This document shows positions 52,321-60,350 of a DNA stretch of 64,000 bases, one piece after another. The first letter of the stretch is position 1; every line of letters starts with the position of its first letter. A program made the position numbers and the translations under genes. Under the pieces are notes generated by a model. It worked only from the letters and a program-made list of their open reading frames with translations. It had not been told where the DNA came from and searched no databases. Source of the DNA: Paenibacillus ottowii (GTDB lineage: Bacteria; Bacillota; Bacilli; Paenibacillales; Paenibacillaceae); contig NZ_VIJZ01000001.1 of NCBI RefSeq assembly GCF_006874425.1, forward strand, positions 434,001 to 498,000, in the 5' to 3' direction.

Positions 52321-53058
52321 TCAGAGGGATGCTGGAAGGCGTTTAAACAGCTCTGGGGAGGAAAGGGACCTGGATGCATCCAATTGGCTACTTTGGCTCA
52401 TATAAGGTGGCTGAGTGATGTAGGAGTTGGTTCGATGTTTGTGGAGAAGGTGACGCTGAAATGAGCTTGGCTTAGGTTTGTTAGACTTCTTCCAGGTGGT
52501 GAGCAGCTCGCTGGTCATGCGAGCAATAAGAGAATTTTTTTCCTCGTAAGGAGGATTGAGCAGTCTGAAGGCATCTTCGACACAGAAGGATACCGCTGTG
52601 GCAAAATAGCCGTGAATGGTCTGTTCTATATCAGTGTCGAGGAGGAAGTTAATCCAAGTGTGGACAGTAGCAAGTGTGCCGATTGCCTTGTATTGAATGA
52701 GTGTGTCTTCCAGTTGGTCAAATTCTAGCCAAGGATAGAGAGCCTTTGTGAGCTTGAGCAGACGCTGACTGGAAAGTCGCGACTCTTTTATATGCTGCGA
52801 GGAAGGATGTTGGGTATACAGCATTTTATCAATAAGGGCGATTCGCCAACCGTCATTCTGCTGGATGGCGACATACAGATTTTTGATGGCCATGCCGTCA
52901 AGGGTTGTAATGTGAGGATACCACTCGTCCCGCATGTAATGCTCCAGATCTTGTAGACTGTTCAAGTATCCATTGCGGAAACGTTCCTCCAGTCCGTGAA
53001 ATCGGGTGAAACCACCAACGGGTAGGGAAGGGTCCAACAATAATGCGTAGTTTAGCAA
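52321..53058 (-). CDS. UreF-like protein without urease genes
   Basis: A 245-aa protein starting at TTG 53058 behind AAAGG. Its N terminus LLLDPSLPVGGFTRFHGLEE matches UreF, the urease nickel-insertion accessory protein, and the following helical regions (LEHYMRDEWYPHITTLDGMA) fit its all-alpha fold. No ureABC, ureD or ureG is in the window. The last about 50 residues (KPKPSSFQRHLLHKHRTNSY onward) are Ser/Pro/His-rich and not typical. It could be a remnant of a urease locus lying elsewhere or a diverged stand-alone homologue. Confidence 0.65.
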   Translation of the reverse strand: MLNYALLLDPSLPVGGFTRFHGLEERFRNGYLNSLQDLEHYMRDEWYPHITTLDGMAIKNLYVAIQQNDGWRIALIDKMLYTQHPSSQHIKESRLSSQRLLKLTKALYPWLEFDQLEDTLIQYKAIGTLATVHTWINFLLDTDIEQTIHGYFATAVSFCVEDAFRLLNPPYEEKNSLIARMTSELLTTWKKSNKPKPSSFQRHLLHKHRTNSYITQPPYMSQSSQLDASRSLSSPELFKRLPASL

Positions 53059-53172
53059 TCGGTTACCTTTATGCAGGATGGTTCGCCTCCTTGAAGTGAA
53101 TACCTGTGTAATATTATTTAACTTAATATTGTTTATAATGAGTTAACTTAAATGATTATGTAATATATATTT

Positions 53173-53211
53173 ACATAAGAATATTTTATGTCAAATAAAA
53201 TATTCTTATGT
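53173..53211. repeat. perfect 17-bp inverted repeat
   Basis: ACATAAGAATATTTTAT (53173-53189) and its exact reverse complement (53195-53211) flank the loop GTCAA. No U-run follows. It lies in an AT-rich gap between the UreF-like gene and tRNA-Leu. Confidence 0.7.
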
Positions 53212-53260
53212 CTCATATATGTTATATAAAGCGACATATAAAATAATTATTATATTTCTG

Positions 53261-53289
53261 TTTACAAATTGTTGCTGAGAGAGTATAAT
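53261..53289 (+). promoter_or_regulatory. promoter of tRNA-Leu copy 2
   Basis: TTTACA and TATAAT with a 17-bp spacer, 29 bp before the tRNA. Confidence 0.85.
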
Positions 53290-53318
53290 AAATCTGTTGC
53301 CTCAATACATTATGACAT

Positions 53319-53401
53319 GCGGTCGTGGTGGAATGGCAGACACGCTATCTTGAGGGGGTAGTGGGCGTACGCCCGTGGAGGTTCGAGTCCTCTCGACCGC
53401 A
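53319..53401 (+). tRNA. tRNA-Leu(GAG), second copy
   Basis: 83 nt, identical to the copy at 49952-50034 except in the variable arm, where the stem is GGGC/GCCC instead of GAGC/GCTC. Anticodon GAG. It has its own promoter and terminator. Confidence 0.95.
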
Positions 53402-53420
53402 TTATGTGCAATACCTAGTT

Positions 53421-53464
53421 AAAAAGCATCCTGACACGTTTTATGTGAAGGGATGCTTTTTTTT
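53421..53464 (+). terminator. terminator of tRNA-Leu copy 2
   Basis: AAAAAGCATCC and GGATGCTTTTTTTT pair. Confidence 0.85.
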
Positions 53465-53543
53465 GTTAACTTTCTTTATACATCCCGCCACAGAAGCGAC
53501 CCATGACAACGGATCGCTCGTTAACTGTTATGAAGAAAGATTG

Positions 53544-54029
53544 TCAGTTTTCCTGCAAAAGCTTTTCAATATCTCCTGCAAGCTTATCTGGAGTGGTTTG
53601 CGGCGCATAACGCTTAAATACATTACCTTTTCGTGTAATTAAGAATTTAGTAAAATTCCATTTGATCGCTTTAGAGCCCAATACGCCCGGAGCAGTGTGG
53701 GTCAGGTAACGAAATAAAGGGTGAGCTTGATCACCATTGACATCTGTTTTGGCGAACATCGGAAAGGTCACACCATAATTGAGTTGGCAAAACTCGGAGA
53801 TCTCCTCGTTGGAACCCGGCTCTTGTTTGGCAAACTGGTTGCTGGGAAATCCCAAAATTTCGAGCCCCTGTTCATGATACTGGTCGTATAGCTCTTGTAG
53901 TGCTTTATATTGGGGGGTTAACCCACATTTGCTGGCAGTGTTCACGATAAGAAGAACTTTCCCTTCATATGTGGATAAAGGAATTTGCGCTCCTTGCAGG
54001 GTCTGCGCATTATATTCATATACGCTCAT
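53544..54029 (-). CDS. glutathione/thioredoxin peroxidase (GPx family)
   Basis: A 161-aa peroxidase with the peroxidatic Cys35 in NTASKCGLTPQY, FPSNQF (the Gln of the active tetrad) and KWNFTKFLI with the Trp and Asn. In Bacillus-type bacteria it would be reduced by thioredoxin or bacillithiol systems rather than glutathione. ATG 54029 has GAGGAGG. A perfect OhrR-type operator lies 25 bp upstream, so it should be induced by organic peroxides. The gene stands alone. Confidence 0.92.
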   Translation of the reverse strand: MSVYEYNAQTLQGAQIPLSTYEGKVLLIVNTASKCGLTPQYKALQELYDQYHEQGLEILGFPSNQFAKQEPGSNEEISEFCQLNYGVTFPMFAKTDVNGDQAHPLFRYLTHTAPGVLGSKAIKWNFTKFLITRKGNVFKRYAPQTTPDKLAGDIEKLLQEN

Positions 54030-54053
54030 GCTATTCCTCCTCGTTCAATAGTC

Positions 54054-54068
54054 TACAATTAAATTGTA
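54054..54068. promoter_or_regulatory. perfect OhrR-type operator
   Basis: TACAATTAAATTGTA is the exact consensus inverted repeat bound by OhrR of B. subtilis. It lies 25 bp upstream of the peroxidase start. Confidence 0.85.
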
Positions 54069-54420
54069 AACAACTCAAGGGAAGGTTGCAAGCCAGGAAG
54101 AGTATACAGGCATTGAACTATTGTAAAATCATCTTTTGTTCAAAACGGTAAATTGCGCTTCAAATGGGGCTAATTGAGGAGTTCTTTCTCATAAAAACGG
54201 GTTTAATCGGTAATTATCTGGTACATATAGCGTATTTTCTTTCCTTTTTACAATTAAGGAGCAACCATGCCTTACCCTACGCCAATATTGACATGCCTTT
54301 CATTTTCAAAAAGGGGTGAAATATAGAGATTTCGAGAGATGTGAGAAGCATAGATGTGTTGTAAGCGTTATTATTAATCTTTTATGCTCTAAAGGTCGAT
54401 TTATAGCCTTGCTGTTGAGC

Positions 54421-54450
54421 TTTACAGTCTTCCTTGCACGGGTGTATGAT
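54421..54450 (+). promoter_or_regulatory. promoter of the c-di-AMP riboswitch/kdp transcript
   Basis: TTTACA (54421-54426) and TATGAT (54445-54450) with an 18-bp spacer, about 50 bp before the riboswitch. The rest of 54069-54420 shows no gene. Confidence 0.7.
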
Positions 54451-54498
54451 TCAAGACGTAATTTCAAATTAACAACAATGAAGCAACAACGAATTGTC

Positions 54499-54672
54499 TA
54501 AAGCGCTGAATTTTGCAGTTGCAAAAGCGGGGGAACCAACGAACATGTACGGCTTTGAAAGCCGCGTGTCTCATGGGGTGAATTTTTCGGTCAAGTGCCG
54601 TAAATAGGGCGACTCTCACGTCCGAATCCGACAGCTAACCTCGTAAGCGTACAGGGAGAGGCAACAAACCGC
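54499..54672 (+). ncRNA. c-di-AMP (ydaO/yuaA) riboswitch
   Basis: Conserved blocks appear in order: CGCTGAAT, AAAGCGGGGGAACCA, GGGGTGAAT, AGGGCGACTCTCACGTCCGA and ATCCGACAGCTAACCTCGTA. These are the signature segments of the ydaO class. In Bacillus it switches off K+ and osmolyte uptake genes when c-di-AMP is high. Here a terminator at 54710-54747 and the kdp genes follow, so K+ uptake is directly controlled. Confidence 0.96.
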
Positions 54673-54709
54673 CGTGTGCAGCCATGGTTTATTTTATCAT
54701 GGAATGTAT

Positions 54710-54747
54710 GAAGCCGGAGGAAGCCTTTTTCCTTCGGCTTCTTTTTG
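54710..54747 (+). terminator. expression-platform terminator of the c-di-AMP riboswitch
   Basis: GAAGCCGGAGGAA and TTCCTTCGGCTTC pair and TTTTTG follows, ending 32 bp before the first gene of the operon. Confidence 0.85.
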
Positions 54748-54778
54748 TTGTCTTTTTATACCGGGAGAGGAGCTACTG

Positions 54779-55174
54779 ATGGAAGGTCGGTTAATTATTG
54801 TCACTGCACCGAATGAAGCGGGCAGAAGTTTTGTGAAATTGCTCATGTTCAAAAAATTGGCGTTTGCAGTTCTCACAAACAGTACCCAGGAGGAACGACA
54901 GCTCAAAAAAATGGGTGTGGAGCACATTGTGCGCATCAATACGATGCAAGCGGGAAAATGGAATTTTCCTAGTAAAGAAATTGGGAGTGTGTATTTGTTC
55001 GAAAACAGCTTGAATTTGACTTGCCGTTTCCTGCAAATATGTCGGCCACTAACATCAGAACCGATCTATGTTATTACGCACGGCTGTAATCCACAAGGAA
55101 TTTATCGGGGATTGGGAGCGGACCATGTGATCTACACATTGAACGGAGAGGTGGGTTTCTTGCTGAACGGATAA
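54779..55174 (+). CDS. Rossmann-like protein at the head of the kdp operon
   Basis: A 131-aa protein from ATG 54779 behind GGGAGAGGAG; a longer frame from 54674 would lie in the riboswitch. It begins LIIVTAPNEAGRSFVKLLMF and continues LKKMGVEHIVRIN, the beta-alpha-beta pattern of a nucleotide-binding Rossmann domain, but no intact GxGxxG is seen. It recalls RCK/TrkA-N or NmrA-like folds (weak). As first gene under the c-di-AMP switch, it may modulate KdpFABC activity or expression. No membrane helix is predicted. Function is unknown. Confidence 0.7.
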   Translation: MEGRLIIVTAPNEAGRSFVKLLMFKKLAFAVLTNSTQEERQLKKMGVEHIVRINTMQAGKWNFPSKEIGSVYLFENSLNLTCRFLQICRPLTSEPIYVITHGCNPQGIYRGLGADHVIYTLNGEVGFLLNG

Positions 55175-55252
55175 GCACTTATAACATAGCTGGTTTAAGA
55201 TTTTATGATGGATCAAAAGGACAATCTGAGGAGCGATACGGAGGATAGGAAC

Positions 55253-55360
55253 ATGATGGATTTATACATGCTGCTCGTAATGGCTGTGAGTTATGGAGTG
55301 ATATTGCTGTTTATACGCTGGTGTGATGTGCAGACCTCAAAAGGAGGGCGAAAAGGATGA
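55253..55360 (+). CDS. 35-aa membrane peptide upstream of kdpF
   Basis: ATG 55253 or 55256 follows GGAGG. The peptide has one helix (YMLLVMAVSYGVILLFI) and a basic tail (TSKGGRKG). Its stop overlaps the kdpF start as ATGA, so it is translated with the transporter. Short peptides at this position occur in kdp operons of several Firmicutes; a role in KdpFABC assembly is an inference. Confidence 0.7.
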   Translation: MMDLYMLLVMAVSYGVILLFIRWCDVQTSKGGRKG

Positions 55361-55434
55361 TCGTTGTGCTAGGGCTCACGGTTATTGTGTTCGTGTATTT
55401 AATCTACGCACTCCTGAATCCTGAAAAGTTCTAG
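55357..55434 (+). CDS. kdpF: KdpF small subunit
   Basis: A 25-aa hydrophobic peptide, VLGLTVIVFVYLIYALLNPE then KF. The closing LLNPEKF-type motif with preceding YLIYA is diagnostic for KdpF, the lipid-like stabiliser of the KdpABC complex. It overlaps the upstream peptide by four bases. The 141 bp to kdpA holds no gene. Confidence 0.88.
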   Translation: MIVVLGLTVIVFVYLIYALLNPEKF

Positions 55435-55575
55435 TCAACGATAGGATCGAGCAGGCGGGAACAGCAGATCAAGAATGAAGCATCAAGGGCATATTCGCAA
55501 ACGTGTGCACTCAATGGATGGTCTGAATTAGGTCTGTTGTTCCAAATGCAGGAGCATTTTAAGGAGGAATAGAGG

Positions 55576-57252
55576 ATGGAGCTACTGCAAATTGGAATTG
55601 TGATTGTCATATTGCTGCTCTTGGTTAAGCCAGTGGGGACCTATATGTATCACGTATTTTCAAATGAACCGAATCGGACGGATCGGATTTTTGCTGGGAC
55701 GGAAAAGCTGATTTATAAGGCTATAGGCTTGAAGAAACAGGAAAGCATGCGTTGGACCACATATGCTTTGAGTTTCATTGCAACCAATGTGGTGCTTGTA
55801 GGGATCAGCTATCTGCTATTGCGCTTGCAGGCGATACTCCCGGGCAATCCGGTTGGAAACAGTAATATGGAAGCGTCATTGGCCTTTAATACCGTAATCA
55901 GCTTTATGACCAATACGAATCTCCAGCATTATAGCGGTGAAAGCGGGCTTACGTATCTGACACAGATGGCGTTCATCACGATGATGATGTTTACTTCGGC
56001 TGCATCTGGATTATCGGTTGCTGCGGCTTTTATGAGAGGTTTGACGCGGCGCGGTGAAGGGCTGGGCAATTTTTTTCAAGATTTTATTAAAGCCATCATA
56101 CGGATTTTCCTGCCGCTTGCCTTTGTGCTTACGCTGGTGCTGGTAGGGCTAAAGGTACCGCAAACGCTACAATCTACGGCGGATATTACAACTTTAAGCG
56201 GTACACAGCAGCAGATTGCTATGGGGCCCATTGCCTCACTGGAATCTATCAAGCATTTGGGCACGAACGGGGGCGGTTATGCTGGAGCTAATTCTGCGCA
56301 CCCTTTTGAGAATCCAAGTCCTTGGACGAACGTACTGGAGATTCTAGCCATGTGGGTAATGCCGGCTTCGCTGCCGTATACTTTTGGCTTGTTTGCCCGT
56401 AATCGCAAGCAGGGCTGGATTATTTTCAGCTCGATGATGGTATTGTTTCTTATTTTTCTATCCATTACATATGTGTCGGAGAAGACAGGTAATCCGTTAA
56501 TCCAGACACTGGGGGTGGATGCATCTCAGGGAAGCATGGAAGGGAAAGAGGTTCGTTTCGGCATTGGACAATCGGTATTATTCACTACGGTCACAACGGC
56601 GGCAACGACAGGTTCGGTCAATAATATGCATGATACACTGACCCCGCTAGGTGGTATGGCTGCTTTGGGAGAAATGATGCTAAACGTCATCTTTGGCGGC
56701 AAGGGCGTCGGACTGATGAATATGCTGATGTATGCAATTCTGGGAGTGTTTATATGTGGACTGATGGTCGGAAGAACCCCGGAATTTATGGGTAGGAAAA
56801 TTGAAGGCAAAGAAATGAAGCTGATTGCGATTGCCATTTTGGTACATCCGTTTCTCATTCTCGCTCCAACTGCGCTTGCGTTTATGAGCCATTGGGGATA
56901 CGATGCAGTCTCTAATCCCGGATACCACGGGTTGACTCAGGTGCTTTATGAATATGCATCATCTGCGGCAAATAACGGTTCGGGATTTGAAGGTCTTGCA
57001 GATAACAACGTGTTTTGGAACGTAACAACAGGAGCCGTTATGTTCTTTGGACGATATGTATCCATGATTGCATTGCTGGCTGTAGCGGCTTCATTGAATG
57101 CCAAAGCACCGACCCCGGTGACGACGGGCACACTGCGCACGGACAACAAGCTGTTTGGAGCTATTCTAATCGGAGTTGTCCTGTTGATTGGTGCGTTAAC
57201 CTTTTTGCCGGTGATCGTATTAGGGCCTGTAGCTGAATTTTTGACCATGTAA
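55576..57252 (+). CDS. kdpA: K+-transporting ATPase subunit A
   Basis: A 558-aa channel-like subunit with about ten helices and four pore loops (FMTNTNLQHYSGESG, GTNGGGYAGANSAHPFENP, TTAATTGSVNNMHD, GLADNNVFWNVTTG) forming the K+ selectivity filter. It binds K+ and passes it to KdpB. ATG 55576 follows AAGGAGG. Length is normal. Confidence 0.97.
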   Translation: MELLQIGIVIVILLLLVKPVGTYMYHVFSNEPNRTDRIFAGTEKLIYKAIGLKKQESMRWTTYALSFIATNVVLVGISYLLLRLQAILPGNPVGNSNMEASLAFNTVISFMTNTNLQHYSGESGLTYLTQMAFITMMMFTSAASGLSVAAAFMRGLTRRGEGLGNFFQDFIKAIIRIFLPLAFVLTLVLVGLKVPQTLQSTADITTLSGTQQQIAMGPIASLESIKHLGTNGGGYAGANSAHPFENPSPWTNVLEILAMWVMPASLPYTFGLFARNRKQGWIIFSSMMVLFLIFLSITYVSEKTGNPLIQTLGVDASQGSMEGKEVRFGIGQSVLFTTVTTAATTGSVNNMHDTLTPLGGMAALGEMMLNVIFGGKGVGLMNMLMYAILGVFICGLMVGRTPEFMGRKIEGKEMKLIAIAILVHPFLILAPTALAFMSHWGYDAVSNPGYHGLTQVLYEYASSAANNGSGFEGLADNNVFWNVTTGAVMFFGRYVSMIALLAVAASLNAKAPTPVTTGTLRTDNKLFGAILIGVVLLIGALTFLPVIVLGPVAEFLTM

Positions 57253-57292
57253 TGAAGAAGAAAATGAGAATGGATGAACGGGGTGCTTGATC

Positions 57293-59323
57293 ATGAAGGA
57301 AGAACGCAAACGCATGCTGGATAGAAGCATCTTGAAGCAGGCAGTCAAGGATAGCTTTATAAAATTAAATCCGATGATCATGATGAAAAATCCTGTCATG
57401 TTCGTCGTAGAGATCGGTACATTGGTCGTGCTGCTCATGCTGCTGCTTCCCGGTTATTTTGGAGCCGGTAATGAGATGGGCTTTAACTTGGCTGTTTTTA
57501 TTATTCTGTTGTTTACATTGCTTTTTGCTAACTTTGCCGAAGCGCTCGCAGAGGGACGGGGGAAGGCACAGGCTGCTTCCTTGAAAAAATCCAAGCAGGA
57601 TTCACAAGCTAATAAGCTCGTCGGGAATGAGATTCAGGTGGTCAGCTCGACAGCATTGCGTAAAGGTGACGTGGTAATTGTTTCTCAGGGCGAAATGATT
57701 CCAAGCGATGGTGAGGTCATTGAAGGTCTGGCCTCGGTGGATGAATCTGCGATTACGGGAGAGTCGGCTCCGGTCATCAAGGAATCGGGCGGTGACTTTT
57801 GCTCGGTAACTGGCGGGACGCGGGTGGTCAGTGACCGCATTAAGGTGCGGATTACAACTGAGCCGGGTGAGACGTTTATTGATAAAATGATTTCGCTTGT
57901 AGAAGGTGCACAGCGGCAAAAAACGCCAAATGAAATTGCGCTGAATACATTGCTGATCAGCTTGACGATTATTTTTCTCATTGTCGTGGTGACGCTGGCC
58001 CCGATAGCCCGTCATTTTAAGATTGATTTGCCTGTTCCCGTGCTGATTTCGTTGCTGGTCTGTCTGATACCGACCACGATTGGCGGGCTTTTGTCGGCCA
58101 TTGGGATAGCTGGTATGGACCGGGTTACCCAGTTTAACGTGCTGGCTATGTCAGGCAAGGCGGTAGAAGCATCCGGGGACATCAATACGATGATTCTCGA
58201 TAAAACGGGTACCATCACCTTTGGAAACCGGATGGCGAGTGAATTCGTGGTGGTGGATGGTATAGAAAAGGCAGAGCTAGCGAAATGGGCGGCGATGAGT
58301 TCACTCAAGGATGAGACGCCAGAGGGACGCTCAGTACTGGAATTGATGCGCAAGCAGGAATATACACTGGACGATTCCTTGGCAGCAGGTGGAGCCTTTA
58401 TCGAGTTCAAGGCAGAAACCCGGATGAGTGGTCTGGATCTCGCCGATGGACGAAGAGTACGTAAAGGCGCCGTGGACTCTGTTCGGCAGTGGATTGTATC
58501 ACAAAAAGGCAGTGTTCCGGCCGATCTGGAGGAAAAAGCGAATCAGGTAGCCGCAGAAGGAGGTACACCGCTGGCAGTGGCGCTGGATGATCGGATATAC
58601 GGCATTATTTATTTGAAGGATACGGTGAAGCCAGGTATGAAGGAGCGCTTTGATCAGCTCCGGGAAATGGGTATCCGTACGATTATGTGTACCGGTGATA
58701 ATCCACTGACCGCTGCGACCATTGCACGCGAAGCAGGTGTGGACGACTTTGTTGCAGAAAGCAAGCCGGAGGACAAAATCGCGGTTATCCGCCGTGAGCA
58801 GGAGCAGGGCAAGCTGGTGGCCATGACCGGAGACGGCACCAATGATGCGCCTGCGCTGGCTCAGGCAGATGTCGGTCTTGCCATGAATAGCGGTACGGTC
58901 GCGGCCAAGGAAGCTGCGAATATGGTGGACCTGGATTCCGATCCGTCCAAAATTATTGAGGTGGTCGCCATCGGGAAGCAACTGCTTATGACGCGCGGGG
59001 CATTGACAACGTTCAGTATTGCGAACGATGTTGCCAAATATTTTGCCATCATTCCGGCGATGTTCATGCTGGCCATTCCGCAAATGGGTGCATTGAATGT
59101 CATGGGACTGGGTTCCCCGTTATCGGCTATTTTATCGGCGCTTATTTTTAATGCAGTCATTATTCCACTTCTGATTCCGCTCGCAATGAAGGGTGTAAAG
59201 TATAAGCCGATGAGCTCGGATCGTCTGTTGGGACGGAATTTACTGATTTATGGGCTGGGCGGTATGGTGGTACCGTTTGTCGGCATCAAGGCTATTGATT
59301 TGCTAGTGCATTTGTGGATTTAG
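57293..59323 (+). CDS. kdpB: K+-transporting P-type ATPase subunit B
   Basis: A 676-aa catalytic subunit. The actuator motif is ITGES, the phosphorylated Asp lies in ILDKTGTIT (about residue 305), the nucleotide-domain motif is KGAVDSV and the hinge is [21 protein letters not shown] 57293 is preferred to TTG 57287. It lies 40 bp after kdpA and hydrolyses ATP to drive K+ uptake under K+ limitation. A Ser in TGES-SAP can be phosphorylated in E. coli; TGESAP is conserved here. Confidence 0.97.
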   Translation: MKEERKRMLDRSILKQAVKDSFIKLNPMIMMKNPVMFVVEIGTLVVLLMLLLPGYFGAGNEMGFNLAVFIILLFTLLFANFAEALAEGRGKAQAASLKKSKQDSQANKLVGNEIQVVSSTALRKGDVVIVSQGEMIPSDGEVIEGLASVDESAITGESAPVIKESGGDFCSVTGGTRVVSDRIKVRITTEPGETFIDKMISLVEGAQRQKTPNEIALNTLLISLTIIFLIVVVTLAPIARHFKIDLPVPVLISLLVCLIPTTIGGLLSAIGIAGMDRVTQFNVLAMSGKAVEASGDINTMILDKTGTITFGNRMASEFVVVDGIEKAELAKWAAMSSLKDETPEGRSVLELMRKQEYTLDDSLAAGGAFIEFKAETRMSGLDLADGRRVRKGAVDSVRQWIVSQKGSVPADLEEKANQVAAEGGTPLAVALDDRIYGIIYLKDTVKPGMKERFDQLREMGIRTIMCTGDNPLTAATIAREAGVDDFVAESKPEDKIAVIRREQEQGKLVAMTGDGTNDAPALAQADVGLAMNSGTVAAKEAANMVDLDSDPSKIIEVVAIGKQLLMTRGALTTFSIANDVAKYFAIIPAMFMLAIPQMGALNVMGLGSPLSAILSALIFNAVIIPLLIPLAMKGVKYKPMSSDRLLGRNLLIYGLGGMVVPFVGIKAIDLLVHLWI

Positions 59324-59342
59324 CGCAGAAAGGGTGAGCGAC

Positions 59343-60071
59343 ATGAGTGGTTTTTATCGGATGTTGTCTGGACGCAGATTTGCTGCACATGAAAAAGCAG
59401 GATCTGTGGGACAAGGTCATAACATACGTACAGGAACGAAGGCGGTTGCGGAAAATCAACCAGGAAGACAAGAGATGCGAGGAAGTACAGTTATTGGAGT
59501 GGCTTTACGAACCTCTGTGCTAATGATCCTGTTGTGCGGATTGGCATATCCGCTAGTCAGTACAGGGGTAGCGCAGATCCTGTTTCCGCAGCAAGCAAAT
59601 GGCAGTATGCTTCGTGATGCGGAGGGGCGGGTAATTGGCTCCGAGCTGATTGGACAGTCCTTTACTAATCCCGCTTTTTTCCAAGGCCGGGTATCAAGTA
59701 TTGATTACAATGGGGCAGGCTCAGGCTCAAGTAACTATGCGCCGTCCAATCCGGCATTGGTGCAGCGGATCAAGGATTCTATTGCGGATTGGCAGAAGCA
59801 TAACCCGGATGTACCCGTAAGTCAGGTTCCATTGGACCTGATTACGAACTCCGGCTCTGGTCTGGACCCGCACATCTCGCCACAGGCGGCACAGGCTCAA
59901 ATTCCGCGTATTAGCAGCTTGACGGGGATTGAGCAGGACCAGCTGAAGGCAATGGTGCAGGAGCAGACAGAAGGCCGCAGCGCCGGGGTGTTCGGCGAGC
60001 CGCGTGTGAACGTGCTCAAGCTGAATCTCGCGCTTGAAGCGCTAATGAAGGTTAAGCCAGTTAAGTCATAG
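59343..60071 (+). CDS. kdpC: K+-transporting ATPase subunit C, with N-terminal extension
   Basis: A 242-aa single-pass subunit. The family part starts near residue 45 (STVIGVALRTSVLMILLCGL) and includes SQLIGQSF-type GSELIGQSFTNPAFFQGR, SSNYAPSNP, SGSGLDPHISP and VNVLKLNLAL. The first 45 residues, polar and Gly/Arg-rich, are not found in typical 190-aa KdpC. GTG 59334 is also possible, but ATG 59343 behind AAAGGGTG is better. No kdpD or kdpE follows. Confidence 0.94.
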   Translation: MSGFYRMLSGRRFAAHEKAGSVGQGHNIRTGTKAVAENQPGRQEMRGSTVIGVALRTSVLMILLCGLAYPLVSTGVAQILFPQQANGSMLRDAEGRVIGSELIGQSFTNPAFFQGRVSSIDYNGAGSGSSNYAPSNPALVQRIKDSIADWQKHNPDVPVSQVPLDLITNSGSGLDPHISPQAAQAQIPRISSLTGIEQDQLKAMVQEQTEGRSAGVFGEPRVNVLKLNLALEALMKVKPVKS

Positions 60072-60078
60072 ATAGATG

Positions 60079-60122
60079 AAAAAGGTATCCCCGAGCGATA
60101 AGCGTGGAGGGATACCTTTTTT
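60079..60122 (+). terminator. terminator of the kdp operon
   Basis: AAAAGGTATCCC and GGGATACCTTTTTT form a strong stem. Confidence 0.85.
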
Positions 60123-60282
60123 CTACGGATTGGGATATTCTGAGGTGGGTCGCTACAAAGGAAGTATCATTGTTTGATGGACATTTGGCTTCAGCCCAAG
60201 AACCATCACACGTGTTGTACTCAGGAGCATTCTACAATTGGGGAGTATTCCATTTGTCATGGGTACGGGGATTATGAAAAAT

Positions 60283-60327
60283 GAGGTATTCCATGGCTAT
60301 TTTGCTTCCTGGAATACCTCTTTTTTT
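60283..60327. terminator. bidirectional terminator between kdp and mntH
   Basis: GAGGTATTCCA and TGGAATACCTC pair perfectly; T-runs lie on the plus side (TTTTTTT) and A-runs on the other. It serves mntH on the minus strand. No gene lies in 60123-60282. Confidence 0.8.
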
Positions 60328-60350
60328 ACTGGTTACTTGCAAACAGCCTG

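Noticed and set aside
53325..53642. 105-aa plus-strand ORF beginning in tRNA-Leu
   Set aside because: The N terminus (EWQTRYLEGVVGVRPWRFES) is translated tRNA and the rest crosses the terminator and antisense of GPx.
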